The notes: generated from the sequence alone by a model not told the origin. 64,000 bases of DNA from Cercospora beticola (GCF_033473495.1 NC_088938.1:1860001-1924000); one strand, 5' to 3'. Positions 31,820 to 42,640 are shown, counted from the first letter of the stretch. Program-made: numbers and translations.

Positions 31820-33181
31820 GAGCTGCGCAGTTGGAATAGCACATGGCTCGAAAGGCAGATGGAATAGGTTTCTCGTCTGCGCACGCATCGTGCGCCTGCT
31901 TAGAACGAGCAAGAGAGGAAGAGCGCTTCCTGCGCATATCGTTTCGCTGTGGCAATGCTTTGGCGACACGCCCTGGACGCCTCGAACGTAAGTCCTGTGG
32001 CTGCTGACCCGATTGTCACGACTCGCAATTCTGACTGCCCTTGCTCCTCAGACGCCGTTCGACCCTGCCCTTTTGCAAGATAGACCTACACGGCGTACGC
32101 GAGGACAGCGCTATGAACAACGCATGGGTTGCCTAAGAACAGCTGAGAACCAATGATCTCTCTGCTGGCCCTTTACAACGAGTGTTGGAGAGTTGCAGAT
32201 CTGTCTGTGCTGTACCAATGATACATGCTTCAGGACCTGAGGATTGATCACCGCAAAGCTGAGTAGCACATGCGCAGGGTACAGTAGCACGAGGCGATCA
32301 CGGCAGCTTCCGAAACATCAATTTCGTCGTATGGCTCGGAACAGTACGGTGGTCAGACATATGCAAATTGACTGCACCAGTATGTCTCACTGTCTGCGCA
32401 GTGTGTGACAACTGTGAAGCAAAAGGCGTGCAGCGAGGTGTTGCAAGAAAGCAGGAAAAATCATGTTCATCATAATCAAGTCGAACAAGCCTCGATCCTA
32501 GCTGAAGTGGCTTGGCGGTACCGTAATACAGGATGCAAGCCAGCGAACAGTATTTCTCCTTTCTGTCAAAATCCAACATCAAGTCGCCGAATATCAGCAT
32601 CCTTCGATCAGCGTGTTGGAAAGTCCTACACCTGACGAATGGCATGCCCGACTTCCCAGCTTTTGGGACGCAAAGGATGTGGGATCCGAGCTTCCGCAGC
32701 GCACCAGGACCCCAGACCCACCTTTGTCAGCTGCAGATCTGTCCTCAGCTGGCACCACCATACCAGAAAGCGATTCACGCGCTCACTAGCTTTTGTGCGC
32801 GCATGGGGCTGCTGATCAAAGACTGCCCCAACCACGAATCGCCTTTCATGGTTGTGCGTCAAGACGATCGACCATGCCCATTAGGTTTCAACTCTCAGCA
32901 TGTGAGGTGCGTGGTATGCGCGTTAGAGGGCTGGGGCTGGCAAGTGGAAAGCTCGGTGAGCGAGGATTATATATATATCTGTCTTGCCCGAAGTTTTGTG
33001 ATATTAGGCTTGCCGGTTCACGCGTGCTACTAGTGATGACACATCTTGATCAAGGGACACTAGTAATAACATAATAGACCTCACCTCACCTCATCACCAC
33101 GTTTCTTTCATCGCATCGCCTCGGCGCGATCAGAAACCAACAACAGCAACAAGAAGAGGCATAAGACCTACCCTGCCAAGA
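31820..33181. other. Intergenic, no gene accepted
   Basis: 1.36 kb. An ATG-initiated ORF at 32533-33033 (166 codons) has no known domain and an unremarkable composition, so it is not accepted. An AT dinucleotide run lies at about 32968-32980. Confidence 0.4.
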
Positions 33182-33763
33182 ATGAACGTCTATCCACTTC
33201 CACCATACCAGCGCGTCAATCTTTCGTTCCCTTTCCAACATCACAAGAAACAAAAGACTCCCAAGATGCCGTCCTCTCGATCATGTTCCTGGCGACTAAA
33301 AAAGAAGGTCGACGTTGATGCCGAAACAAGACGAAACACCCATCTCAACAGCCTGCCTACAACGAACTATAGCGAAAAGCACTCCGGCAGCGAGCGATCC
33401 CTACGCTCTACAAGCACAATGTCCAGCTTACGAACAAGCAATTCTGTTCAAAGTGGCACTGCATCAGCGAACAATTCACTCAAGTTGTCTGAGACAGCAA
33501 CTTCATCTACATCGCGAAAGAGTGGATGGCTGAGGAGAGTGTTCTCATCTTCGTCTTCTGGTTCGGGTACTTCTTCTCCTGGTGATGAAGACGAAGGCAA
33601 ACGAGCATACTTTACCAAGAAGGAGAAGAAAGATCGTCCAAGGAAGCCAATTGAGGATGAAGATGATTACGACTATGAGCGGGAAATACATAACGAGCAA
33701 CGTGCGGCATGGAGGCAGTTGTCGATGGGGTACGCGAGTGTTGGTGTACCTTTCATTTTCTGA
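33182..33763 (+). CDS. Hypothetical Ser-rich basic protein
   Basis: A single-exon ORF of 193 residues. No family is recognised. Residues ~60-135 are Ser/Thr-rich (RSLRSTSTMSSLRTSNSVQS, SSSSSGSGTSS) with SGWLRRVF between, then a Lys/Glu/Asp-rich stretch (KKEKKDRPRKPIEDEDDYDYERE) and a short C-terminus with EQRAAWRQLSMGYASVGVPFIF. The bias and hydrophilic character suggest a disordered, probably phosphorylated protein. A second ATG at 33266 (MPSSRSCSWRLKKK) could be the real start. Its upstream region contains a CT- and CA-rich stretch as seen before other genes here. I consider it likely coding but unproven. Confidence 0.5.
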   Translation: MNVYPLPPYQRVNLSFPFQHHKKQKTPKMPSSRSCSWRLKKKVDVDAETRRNTHLNSLPTTNYSEKHSGSERSLRSTSTMSSLRTSNSVQSGTASANNSLKLSETATSSTSRKSGWLRRVFSSSSSGSGTSSPGDEDEGKRAYFTKKEKKDRPRKPIEDEDDYDYEREIHNEQRAAWRQLSMGYASVGVPFIF

Positions 33764-34013
33764 GTCGGGTCTGCTTTTCTCATTGTCAGAGAGGAATGGA
33801 GTAGGGGGAAATCTGGTTTCTTTGGTGCTGATAGATGGCGTTCAAGCGGCGAGAAAGGGAATACCCAGAATGATACAGGATGTCATTTGCGTTACTATAG
33901 GCTCGTAGATCCATTCATTGGATCATTTCTTTTGTAACATACACCAAATACCAAGCAAGATTCTTGGTTTCCAATTCCGTTCAACATACAAAAATCACTA
34001 GATCGAATGAAAT

Positions 34014-34712
34014 TCAATTCCACGTCCAACCATTTTCCAATTCCCAAACCCCGTACTCTTCCAGGTTATCTGGAAGTGGCCAAGGACGGGACACAGCTTT
34101 AAGTCGCTTGACACGAATGCAATTCAGACCTGGTAAGCCAGCCGATCTCAGGGTTCCTAATGTCTCCTCCATGATTCTACGCCCTACGGAGTCCTTTGTG
34201 TTAAACCCTCGCCTTGCGTAGACGAAGATCTGACTTTCTTTAAGGTTCGAACAATCGGTTGTCTCGACGACTCTTTTGATCCATTTGCAGTTCTTCAGGT
34301 TTTCCTCGTAGGTAATGTGTTCGCTGATGGGATAAGAATCGTTCGGGTTTGGTAAGTAGTTCAACACAATGTTGATGGTGATTTTTTGTATATTTCGAAG
34401 ATGCTGAATTTCGCTCGGAGGCTGTAGGGAGCGAAAAGGTCGATGGCCTGGATATGTTAGCATTAAGTTTGAACCGAGCCGTCTGCGTGTGTCTAGATAT
34501 TCTTCGGAAAATGCTTTGCTGATGCGTAGAAGATAGGGTTTGATACAGCCTTCGAGGACCGCTTCGATAGGATTGTCATGCGACAGAGGGGCGATTTCTG
34601 TCTTGTGGTTGAAGAGGTCGTTGTAGACCATGTCACGCATCTCGCGCGGAAGGCCGAAAAAGTCGTAAGTCTTGTGCTCTTGAGTGTCGGATTGTGCGTT
34701 CGGCGGATCCAT
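34014..34712 (-). CDS. F-box-like protein, tandem copy A
   Basis: A single-exon gene of 232 residues from ATG 34712. The N-terminal TYDFFGLPREMRDMVYNDLFNHKTE (about 15-39) is an F-box-like/2EXR start, followed by PYLLRISKAFSEEYLDTRRRLGSNLMLTY. The body has a beta-like KITINIVLNYL strand and the C-terminus ends WELENGWTWN. It is clearly homologous to the neighbouring gene at 34898-35605 on the same strand; both share FF-x-LP-x-E-(M/L)-R, NHKTE, a FSEEYL block, K(I/V)T(I/V)N and the GW-x-W end. A TATATAA-like element lies 74 bp upstream. Its role is unknown; F-box-like proteins often recruit substrates to SCF ligases. Confidence 0.75.
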   Translation of the reverse strand: MDPPNAQSDTQEHKTYDFFGLPREMRDMVYNDLFNHKTEIAPLSHDNPIEAVLEGCIKPYLLRISKAFSEEYLDTRRRLGSNLMLTYPGHRPFRSLQPPSEIQHLRNIQKITINIVLNYLPNPNDSYPISEHITYEENLKNCKWIKRVVETTDCSNLKESQIFVYARRGFNTKDSVGRRIMEETLGTLRSAGLPGLNCIRVKRLKAVSRPWPLPDNLEEYGVWELENGWTWN

Positions 34713-34785
34713 ATTGGCTCGATTGGAGGTGAGCTGTTCATGTGTTGTGTGTCGTGTGCAGACTCTCTCAGGTGGCAGGCAGTGG

Positions 34786-34795
34786 TTTATATAAA
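34786..34795 (-). promoter_or_regulatory. Candidate TATA element for F-box-like copy A
   Basis: The palindromic TTTATATAAA lies 74 bp upstream of the ATG at 34712, a plausible core-promoter distance in a filamentous fungus. No transcript start is known. Confidence 0.45.
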
Positions 34796-34840
34796 ACCCG
34801 ATAAAAGCCTGGAAAATGTGGCCTCAAGCAAATTTGCACA

Positions 34841-34864
34841 CTGGTACGCTCGAAAGCGTACCAG
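34841..34864. repeat. Perfect inverted repeat, 10-bp arms with 4-nt loop
   Basis: Arms CTGGTACGCT and AGCGTACCAG flank the loop CGAA. It sits 34 bp beyond the stop codon of copy B (34898) and about 130 bp upstream of copy A's start, so it is in the copy B 3' UTR or terminator and close to the copy A promoter. Confidence 0.8.
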
Positions 34865-34897
34865 AAACCCAACACTCGCACTGCTTTCCTCTCAGAC

Positions 34898-35605
34898 TCA
34901 TCTCCAGTCCCACCCTCCTTCCGCCGTCCATTTCCCGTACTGCCCGCATTTCCTTGACGCCTTCGTCGTATCGTCTTTTTTCCCAAAGCTCACCACGCGG
35001 ATCAACGACAATCCTGGCAAGCGCAGCTGCGTCAACCTGTCCAACATTGCTCCCACAGGCGCCCGAACCCGAGGATCCTGCATATTGATCTTTCGCTCCG
35101 TGAACACCCTAATCTCAGTATCTTCGACGCCTAACGCAGCCCACAGCATCGCAGCCAAACGTAGCCATACAGTATTCCCGTAGAAGTTCAGGCTATAAAG
35201 GAATTGACCAAGTGTCCTGGGACCACCGAAATGACGGGCATAGTGCAGAAATACGTTGACGGTGACTTTCTTGATGTCTCTGAGATATCTTCCCACGGCT
35301 GGGAGACCGAAGCGAGGTAAAGGTGGCCGGCGACTGATGTGCGTCAAGACAAGCGTTTTCGTGACGCGTTTGAATCTTGGTAGATACTCTTCAGAGAACT
35401 GTTTATTGATGCGTAGGAGATGTGGTTGCTGTTGTCCTTCCAGGGTGACCCATTCCCCATGTTGTTGCGAGAAAGAGCTTGAACAAAATTCTGTCTTATG
35501 ATTGGCGAGGTGGTCATAGATCATATGGCGCAACTCGAGTGGGAGGTTGAAGAAGTCGAAGATGCGGCGCTCTTCAGGAGGCAGTTCTGCGCTTTTGGAC
35601 GCCAT
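34898..35605 (-). CDS. F-box-like protein, tandem copy B
   Basis: 235 residues from ATG 35605; this start aligns with the start of copy A. The open frame extends 33 codons further upstream to a non-family TTG-type start and was trimmed. The domain RIFDFFNLPLELRHMIYDHLANHKTEF (about 15-41) is followed by HLLRINKQFSEEYLPRFKRVTKTLVLTH, a DIKKVTVNVFLHYARHF strand, and a C-terminal SLIRVVSF...GGWDWR. It is collinear with copy A over its whole length but clearly diverged, so the duplication is not recent. The stop is about 190 bp from copy A's start on the same strand. The function is unknown. Confidence 0.75.
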   Translation of the reverse strand: MASKSAELPPEERRIFDFFNLPLELRHMIYDHLANHKTEFCSSSFSQQHGEWVTLEGQQQPHLLRINKQFSEEYLPRFKRVTKTLVLTHISRRPPLPRFGLPAVGRYLRDIKKVTVNVFLHYARHFGGPRTLGQFLYSLNFYGNTVWLRLAAMLWAALGVEDTEIRVFTERKINMQDPRVRAPVGAMLDRLTQLRLPGLSLIRVVSFGKKDDTTKASRKCGQYGKWTAEGGWDWR

Positions 35606-35843
35606 CTTGAGGTTGATGGCAACGACTTGTCGATGCGTGTAAAGGTCGGTTGTGCTTGGGGTGTAGAAAAATGTCGTCGGAGCCTCAGACAGAGGACTTG
35701 CCAAGAGAGTTGTCGTATTCGGTAAACCCCCAAGCCTACCACAAGTCCAGTGAAGCCTGTTACCTCCACTCTTGAAGTGATTGGCAAAGGCTTAAGAGTG
35801 ACCCCACCAGCAGTACCAACTTCGTCTTCAAAGCACCAGCCCT

Positions 35844-37331
35844 TCACGGATCATGCTTTCCTGGCTTCTCGGCGCCATCAGTCCCAATGAACAACTCATA
35901 CGGGATTCCCTTCAACCTCTTCACCTCGACCTTCTTCCCTTGCCTCTCCAGCACCTTCGTCTCGAACGGCTCCGGCTCGTATGCAACCTCCCTATACCTT
36001 CTGAACATCTCCCTCCAATAACACGCCTCCGCCGCAGGAGTCAATTATCTCTCCCTGAACATCTGTACCGAATTCTCAATAATCCTCCTCGTCTCCTCCG
36101 GGTTGCCCAGATAATGTTGTACCTTCTCTTCTAAATCCGACCAATCCCTCTTCACACTCACAATATTTTGCTCCGGCCCCTCAGCCTTCAACAAATGATG
36201 ATAAAAAGTCACAAATTCCAACTCATGCACCACCGCCACATTATCGCAACTGAGCATATATTTCATTCTTCCAGACCAACTGTGTCCTTCTGTGTACGCA
36301 GCGAATAGATATCGACAAAAGTCCTCGATATCTAGCCACCCGCCCTCCAAATCTGCCCATGGTTGTCCTTTCCCAGTTTGCAGTAACGCGCCTCGAAGTT
36401 CAGGATTGATATGTCGATTTCCTCGCCAGACGATCTGAGGGATTTTCTGTTCGATCGGACTATCGTGTGAAGCGGCTCGTCGTCGCGCATCCTGATACGC
36501 GTTGTGAATGGGGATCCACGCCCAGAAATTGAAATCCGGCATAAGCCACATGCGCTCGTCTTTGTGACTAGAGATTCTGCGATCGAAAGTCCAAGCTGTG
36601 TGGGTGTCACTTTCACCATCGGGTAGTTCCACGTGATCGTTTACTGCGATGGCGAATTCGATGTTGGGAATCGTTCCGCCTCGTGCTGTGGCTCCGAGCA
36701 ATGCGCGGTGGATTTGGCTGAGGGTGAAAATGACTCTGCGCGCATCGTGGCGGTCTTTGTAGTGGTGAGTATCTCTTGTTTCGAGGATGCGAAGTTCGTT
36801 CTCGTAGATTAAGGCGCGAAGCCCGCCTTTGCCTGTCCAAGAGACGTTGGTGTCTTGAGGACTGATTTTGTGGTTGCGGCTTTGCCAATATTCGACACTT
36901 CGATCGAGTTCGTGGTAGAGTTGAGGGAAAGCGAGTGAGCATTCAGAAGGGCTGAGCGCGTGGTTGCGAGCGTCGCGGGAAGAGTTGAATGACCAGGTCT
37001 GGGTCACTGGTGGTGAGTGAGCTGGTTGTGATGGGTATGAAGTCGGCTCTGCGTCTGTCTCGATATCATTGTAAGTATCGTCGAATATGCGGTTGCTGTA
37101 TTCTGTCTGCTGTGTTGATGTCGACAAATGCGACCTCCATTTCGGAAGCAATGTATCTCTGTTGCCAAAGATAAGGAAAAGTTGAAGAACGATGAAAACT
37201 GAAAGGAGAACAATTGACAATCGCGACTGAAGGAGAGAAGTGGCCTGCATTGCAACACCGTTTGCGCGACAAGCTGAAGAGGATGGCAGAAAAGTGCGAG
37301 CTTCGTGCTTTCTGTGATTGACTGTGATCAT
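35844..37331 (-). pseudogene. CAP10-type glycosyltransferase (GT90) with in-frame stop
   Basis: From the ATG at 37331 (or the ATG at 37250, which places a signal anchor at the very N-terminus) the frame runs to a TAA at 36045-36047 and then continues, same frame, to a stop near 35844. The N-terminal anchor is SIVLLSVFIVLQLFLIF. GT90 landmarks include MPDFNFWAWIP, KIPQIVWRGN, and FCRYLFAAYTEG followed by SWSGRMKYMLSC. After the TAA the sequence LTPAAEACYWREMFRRY is the conserved end of the domain, directly continuous with MFRER before it. Family members usually have an aromatic residue at that position, so a single base could explain the stop. It would be a type II Golgi protein adding xylose or related sugars. 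The frame is otherwise intact. Confidence 0.8.
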
Positions 37332-37452
37332 CTTAACGGATCGCTTAGTTTGACCTATGTGGCCGATGGCGCACTGTGGCACCTTAGGAAGCCCTTACAC
37401 AGTTAGAGCGACACTAACCCAAGGGGCTCGACCCGCCTAGACGTGAAAATGC

Positions 37453-37887
37453 TCACCAAGCGTCGCCTCGGTAGGTCGACCAGTGACACGCAAACAGCAT
37501 GACGAGTAATGAACGTGTGCGATGTGCGATGTCGCGTCTATCTGTGGCAGAAATTCGGCTGGCTGCAAGGCTCCGCATCCACGGGTCTAAGGACCACATT
37601 CCGACACTCCACAGAATGCTTGGACGTTTCAGAATCGGCTGCATCGATGCGGCGATGTGATCGTTGCTTTGTTCAATTGTATGTAGATAATCTGTACGCA
37701 AATAAACTTCCTCGAGGGTCATTGATGTATGAAGAAACGCCTTCCATGCCTTGCAAACGCCTCTCATGCCCAACGCCTTGCTAATTTGGCAATAATTGGT
37801 GTCCTGTGTGTCCGTATCCCAGGGTATCTGTGACTGTGTTTGGCCGTTATTGTTGTGTCGCCACATCAGGTCTATGCCCGAATGCAT
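37453..37887 (-). pseudogene. Possible F-box remnant
   Basis: An ORF of about 145 codons between the GT90 promoter and vezA. Its only recognisable stretch, RGVCKAWKAFLHTSMTLEEVYLRTD, resembles the second half of an F-box (VCr.Wr.li..p.LW). The expected LP-x-E first half is missing and the rest shows no family signal. It may be a decayed gene or chance. The remaining spacer, 37332-37452 and 37888-37960, shows nothing. Confidence 0.25.
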
Positions 37888-37960
37888 ATATGGCTGGATG
37901 AATAGTGTAGCACCGACCTCGGTCACTGCAACAATCCATTTGAGCTTTTGACTGGAGGCA

Positions 37961-39916
37961 TCAAAGTGATGTTACCCTCGGAGGCTGTGCACCGTTGGGC
38001 AAAGCTTTCTTGGGACGCAGGTTAATGACAGACTCCAGCTCGCGTAACATGCTTGTGTTTGCATCACGCTGCGCGCGCAGCTCTTGCTGCTTGGCGCGCT
38101 GTTCATTCATCTTTGCGATGCGCTCTTCACGCGAAACGAGGCTTTGGCGTTGCCTAGGCATGGCGATTGCCTCGAAGACCATCTCTTCCTCGTCCGATGT
38201 GGCATTGAGACTGGAGCGCTGACTTTTGCTTCCTTCTCCATTGAGTACTTTCAGAGCATCGGCTGGGCCGTCTGAGATCTCGTCGACAGCTGTCAGACCC
38301 CCAAGGCTGGACACAGGCGAACGAAGTCCACTCGAAGCCATAGATATGCGTCGCTCATGGCGTGAGATATTCGCCTGCAGCGACTGCTTCCCAGCCTCCC
38401 AAGCTTCCAGCAGTTCTCGCAGGTCGGTGCCGATGGCATCGTACTGTGCCATAAGCGTGGGACCAAGATCGGTGAGATCTTCTGACTGCTCGATGGATTT
38501 GTTGGTTTCCTCGCGCAGGATCTGCATCTTCGCCTGCAAACCACGAATGCCAGTGCCGAGAGCACTGATCTTGCGGACCTGCCCTCGCATGCGCTCTCTG
38601 TGGGGAGTGTTGGTAGCTTTCAAAGCGGGCGAGGCCATACTGAATGATTCCATTTCGCTGAGAATCAGGCGTATGCGCTCTGCTGATCCAGCAACTGCCT
38701 TGCTCAGCTCTCGCATGATGTGCGTCGCCGCGCGCCAACGAGCGAAGTCCAGCTTACCGCCATCAGCGCCCAGCGCCATGAGTGAACATAGCGTTATCCT
38801 ACGCAGGACACAAGCTCGGTAGCTCAGTACTCGCAACGACTTCAATGATTCTGGATCCTCCTCCAGAACTCGAAGTGCATCTGGACCGGTTGACTCCCTG
38901 GCGTCTTGACTACTGATATCATAAACTTCGAAGTATTTTTCGAGATCATCTTCACGAATCAATGCAGCCAGCGCGGTGTAAGCTTTGATGGATGCCGGGA
39001 TAGTCGTGGCGTATGCTTTGTGTAAGGCGACACGGAGTTTGGCGCATCGTCTGGCCGTCCCCGTCTCTTCGATTCGTGAGGCAGGCGGCAGAGGCGTGCT
39101 CAGCCTGTATCCCTTCGAGACCAGCTCAACTTCTTGGATAAAGGACAGAGAAGAACTTGATGAGAGCTCGAAAGCTTGCCAGTTGGTGGTCATTCCTGTC
39201 GCGGCATCGACCGCCTCGTGCCGCAAGCTCTCCAACCATTGTCTACGCATGTACCCATAGCCAGCAAACAAGGCCAATGCAATAGCTCCTAGTAGTAATG
39301 CTGCCCGGCTTCTGCTCACTCGGCGAGTACGTAGCCAGTCGATGAAGTAGACTACAGCGAAGGCTACAGCGGCCGCCGAAAGTGCGCCAACCACGTTGGC
39401 TGTATCCTCTGCAATTGCGGCCTCTTTCGACGAGCCTTGCAGACCGAAAGTAGTGGCCAATGCAGTGGCCGGTGCCAATGACCCATGATCCAAATACTCG
39501 TTCAGCAGCTGCGATGCTACGATGGTGTAACGGAAATGCTCGAGAAATTTGGCGTTATCTGAAGCCCCCAGCCTCGAGTTGACTGCCGAGGACCAGGCAT
39601 GATGCGCTCGCGTGAACGCACTCCTAGGGGATTGCTTGTCTTGCGGAGGAGACTGGAGCTGCGGGATGCGGATACGTGGAAATATGGGGCCTTTCGCAGT
39701 CGGCGCAAAGGCTGCCTCGCTGGAGGAGTCGTTCTGGTCCGGCGTATGCGGTGGTCGAATGTCGTCGGACGTGCGACTGTCGTTGTCGAAATCGAAGGTG
39801 CCTTCACCTGTGTCGCGTCAGTTCTCCTGCCCTGTGCTGAAGAGGGACTCGGTCGCGCTAGTTGTCGCACCTTCCAGATAGGCGGCCAGAGGGCTGTCGG
39901 CGTGTATGGTCTCCAT
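37961..39916 (-). CDS. vezA: Vezatin-like protein VezA
   Basis: Two exons, 39871-39916 and 37961-39807, encode 630 residues. The first exon (46 nt) encodes METIHADSPLAAYLEG. A 63-nt intron (GTGCGA..ACACAG) splits the Gly codon, and exon 2 continues GEGTFDFDN. The DSPLAxYLEGEG start is as I recall it for fungal vezatins. Two membrane helices follow at about 154-174 (VVGALSAAAVAFAVVYFIDWL) and 184-202 (ALLLGAIALALFAGYGYM), then a long helical region containing LSTPLPPASRIEETG and AKLRVAL, and a coiled C-terminus. VezA/vezatin promotes dynein-driven early endosome transport at hyphal tips. Automatic prediction from ATG or TTG alone would miss the first ~120 residues. Confidence 0.82.
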
Positions 39917-41799
39917 GCATGCAGCGGACTATCTCAATACCACATGGTCGCTGAAGATGCCACGCAATTGAACGGGGATGGAGGACCGACGTGCCGCCTA
40001 CTTGCAATTCGGCCACGCGTGGTTGCCGTGGAACATGAAGATGGACAGCCGTTGAGATTGACCGTTGGACACACCGGCAGAAGGAAAGCACACAAAATGG
40101 CAAGGGAAAACAGAAATGAGTGTGATGGACACGCCTGGAAGGGAGGTGCCTGGCAGTCAGTAGTGAGAGTAGTTCGTGGCCGGACGTCAGCTGTACGACG
40201 CGGATCGACTGTGCCTCCTGACTAGCGTCATCTGCCGACATGGATGAGCCTCCGCGTCTGCAGCGAAGTCATCTCGAACGCCTGTCGCGAATCTGCGCCT
40301 TGCCATCGCGACATGTTCGCGGGAGGCTGCTTCCCTTCAGCTGCGAGCGCATCACTACAACTTCACCTCACGCGACCAGGCAGGCAGCTGAAGTGCAGTG
40401 CGACGCATGACGAATCTCAGCTCAGCCGGCGTTATGTGTTGCAGCAAACGCCGATGGGCTCGGGTAAAGCTGTCATCTCGCACCCGTCTTCATCTCCACC
40501 GCCTTCGCGACTTCAAGCGAGCCGGATTCTGCAACACACGCACGTTACAGCATACACATGTACCTGCTCGATGACTCGACCCAGGCGCAGCGATACCAGT
40601 GCCTGATAGGGCTGGGGCCACCAGACACTTCCTGTATTCCCTGCCATATGGTCGTCTGCTTACCAAACGACGGAAAGGCAGGGGCCATCGCCGAAACCTC
40701 ACCTCTGCAATCAGACCTGCTCGGCGTCTATATGCTGCCGTTGTGCCAGCTCGCATCGATATTCGCCACTCTGTCATGCGGTTGAACAGCTATGCCATTG
40801 TCTGCTCTTGCTGGACATGGATCTGCTCGAGGGAGTGGCCGGAACGGACTGCGCCATCACTAAACGTGCGTAGCAACGCCACGCGATATCTCCCCTTCTG
40901 TACCAAGGCCGCTGCAACTGTCACCACAAGGCTCCAGGACGCGTGAACTCGCATTCGTTCGCCGTGCCTTCCTGGTCCATCCCGCCGCTTCGCCAAGAAC
41001 AAAACACCATGTTGACGTTGGTTCATCCCAGTATCTTGCCCGTTCAACAATGCTGCCTCGGCAAGCGCGCATCGGCCGTGATGCTTAGGAATACAGAAGA
41101 CTATGGACGACCTTGCGCCGCCGAGTCGCCGAACACACTCGTCTTCATTTTGTCAATGTGCTGATTTGCTGCCTGCTTGCTAATCAGCGGACTATGTCCC
41201 CAGGGTTTTTCAAGTAGCCTAGTTGTCCATATCCAAAAGGATGCTCCCATCGAAGCCCAGGTCTCGCGCACTCCGAATGGAACCAGCTCGTCAAACAAAG
41301 GCTACGGAACCACATAGTTCACTTGCTGAGCCTTGCATCAGATGAACGTCTCTCACTCGCTACGGGCCCCTGACACAAGACTCCTCGGCCGAAAGCTCAC
41401 CAGAAGCGATGTGCTTACATACTTCGTCGACCGATGACTATGTGTGGCGACTCATCCTTATGATTTCCCTAGGTAACATCTATGGTACAAAAGGCCTCTG
41501 GGCTTCTTGGCTGTGCAGCGTTTGCCACGGCCTACTCATGCACAGTGATCCTGCTTCTCGCATCCTTCGTCCTCATTGCACCGCGACCACTGTACCAGGA
41601 TCGGATTCGCAATTGCACGCTAAGGGTACCCTCGAGAACTGTAGAGGGAGTTGGGATGCTGCTGCAACTAATTGTTAGGGTTGATGACACTTGAGAAGGA
41701 CTTGCAGTGACTCTGGATGATATAAAGTACCTGAGCCTTGAGGTACCAGACAGCGTCCTCAGAGCCTTCAAGAAGCCCCCTTCAACAGCTATCGGAGTT
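39917..41799. other. 1.9-kb region without recognised genes
   Basis: Short ORFs on both strands show no domain. The right end, from about 41708, is in frame with the next gene and may be part of its first coding exon or an intron boundary. Confidence 0.4.
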
Positions 41800-42640
41800 A
41801 TGAGTGAAGAGCAGCGCATTAGCATTTGCAAGACGAGCCTGAACCAGATCTTGAATTCGCTGAAAGAGAATCCTAGGCAATGGCGAAACCAAATTCCGTT
41901 GGCACGCACGATCATCGCCCATCTAAACGCCACGACTTTGATGCAACAAACAGACCGCTTGCAAGAACGAGTCTGGTTGATCGGAGGTTTGCAAAGGCTG
42001 GCGTATGCAGACCCAGACAGTGGAGGCGTTCCTGACGTCGCAGCCTGGTGTTCTCAGCAGTGGGCTGTGATTCAACAGAGCCAGCCCAACAATATCTCCG
42101 CACTTCGCGGATTGGGGCAAGCGTGGCTTGCGCGGGCGCAGCCTACACTTGCTCGCATTCAACGCGAGGAGGGCAGATCCTCAGGTGATGGCCCTCCGCA
42201 ATCTCGAGCCGGCAACACCTTATCACAAACCGAGGCTGAGAAAAGATCTGGTACTGCACAGTATGTCGAAGCGCGTGGCAACCTCCAGCCTGCAATCGAC
42301 TTCCTCGAACGTGCCATTGCCGCAGCGACGTCACAGCACACGCTGACTGGAGACTTGCTCGCCACCGTGAGTCGCATGAGCACCACTATGCATGTAGCAA
42401 TACTTCCTGCTAATCCCATGCAGACCGCAGAGGCATACATGTCACTTGGCAATGTCACCTCGCCCCGTAATAATCAACAGCACTTTACTCGTGCTCTGCA
42501 GCTTTTGCGAGCTGCAAATTCGATTGAGGGTTATCAACTGAATCGCTATCTTCAGCAGTATGTACTCCTCTCGCATGACCTTTACTCAGCTGAACCTGTG
42601 CAGGTATTTGGAAAGATATGGCAGATACATTGACGCTTGA
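41800..42640 (+). CDS. Hypothetical helical-repeat (TPR-like) protein, 5' end unresolved
   Basis: Exons 41800-42557 and 42604-42640 encode at least 264 residues. The 46-nt intron (GTATGT..CTGTGCAG, branch AGCTGAAC) changes the end to NRYLQQYLERYGRYIDA instead of running into unrelated sequence. Coding character continues upstream of the ATG at 41800 to about 41708 (DDIKYLSLEVPDSVLRAFKKPPS), where a GCAG acceptor occurs, so the true start is probably in an upstream exon I could not place. Helical pairs with ALRGLGQAWLARAQPTLARI, YVEARGNLQPAIDFLERAIAAA and AEAYMSLGNV...HFTRALQLLRAA look TPR-like. It may be a cofactor or scaffold; no function is assigned. Confidence 0.7.

Noticed and set aside
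32533..33033. ATG-started ORF of 166 codons
   Set aside because: No family resemblance, no splice structure, unremarkable composition.
36045..36047. Programmed stop readthrough in the GT90 gene
   Set aside because: The TAA TTG context does not match the known fungal TGA CTA readthrough signal, so mutation or error is simpler.
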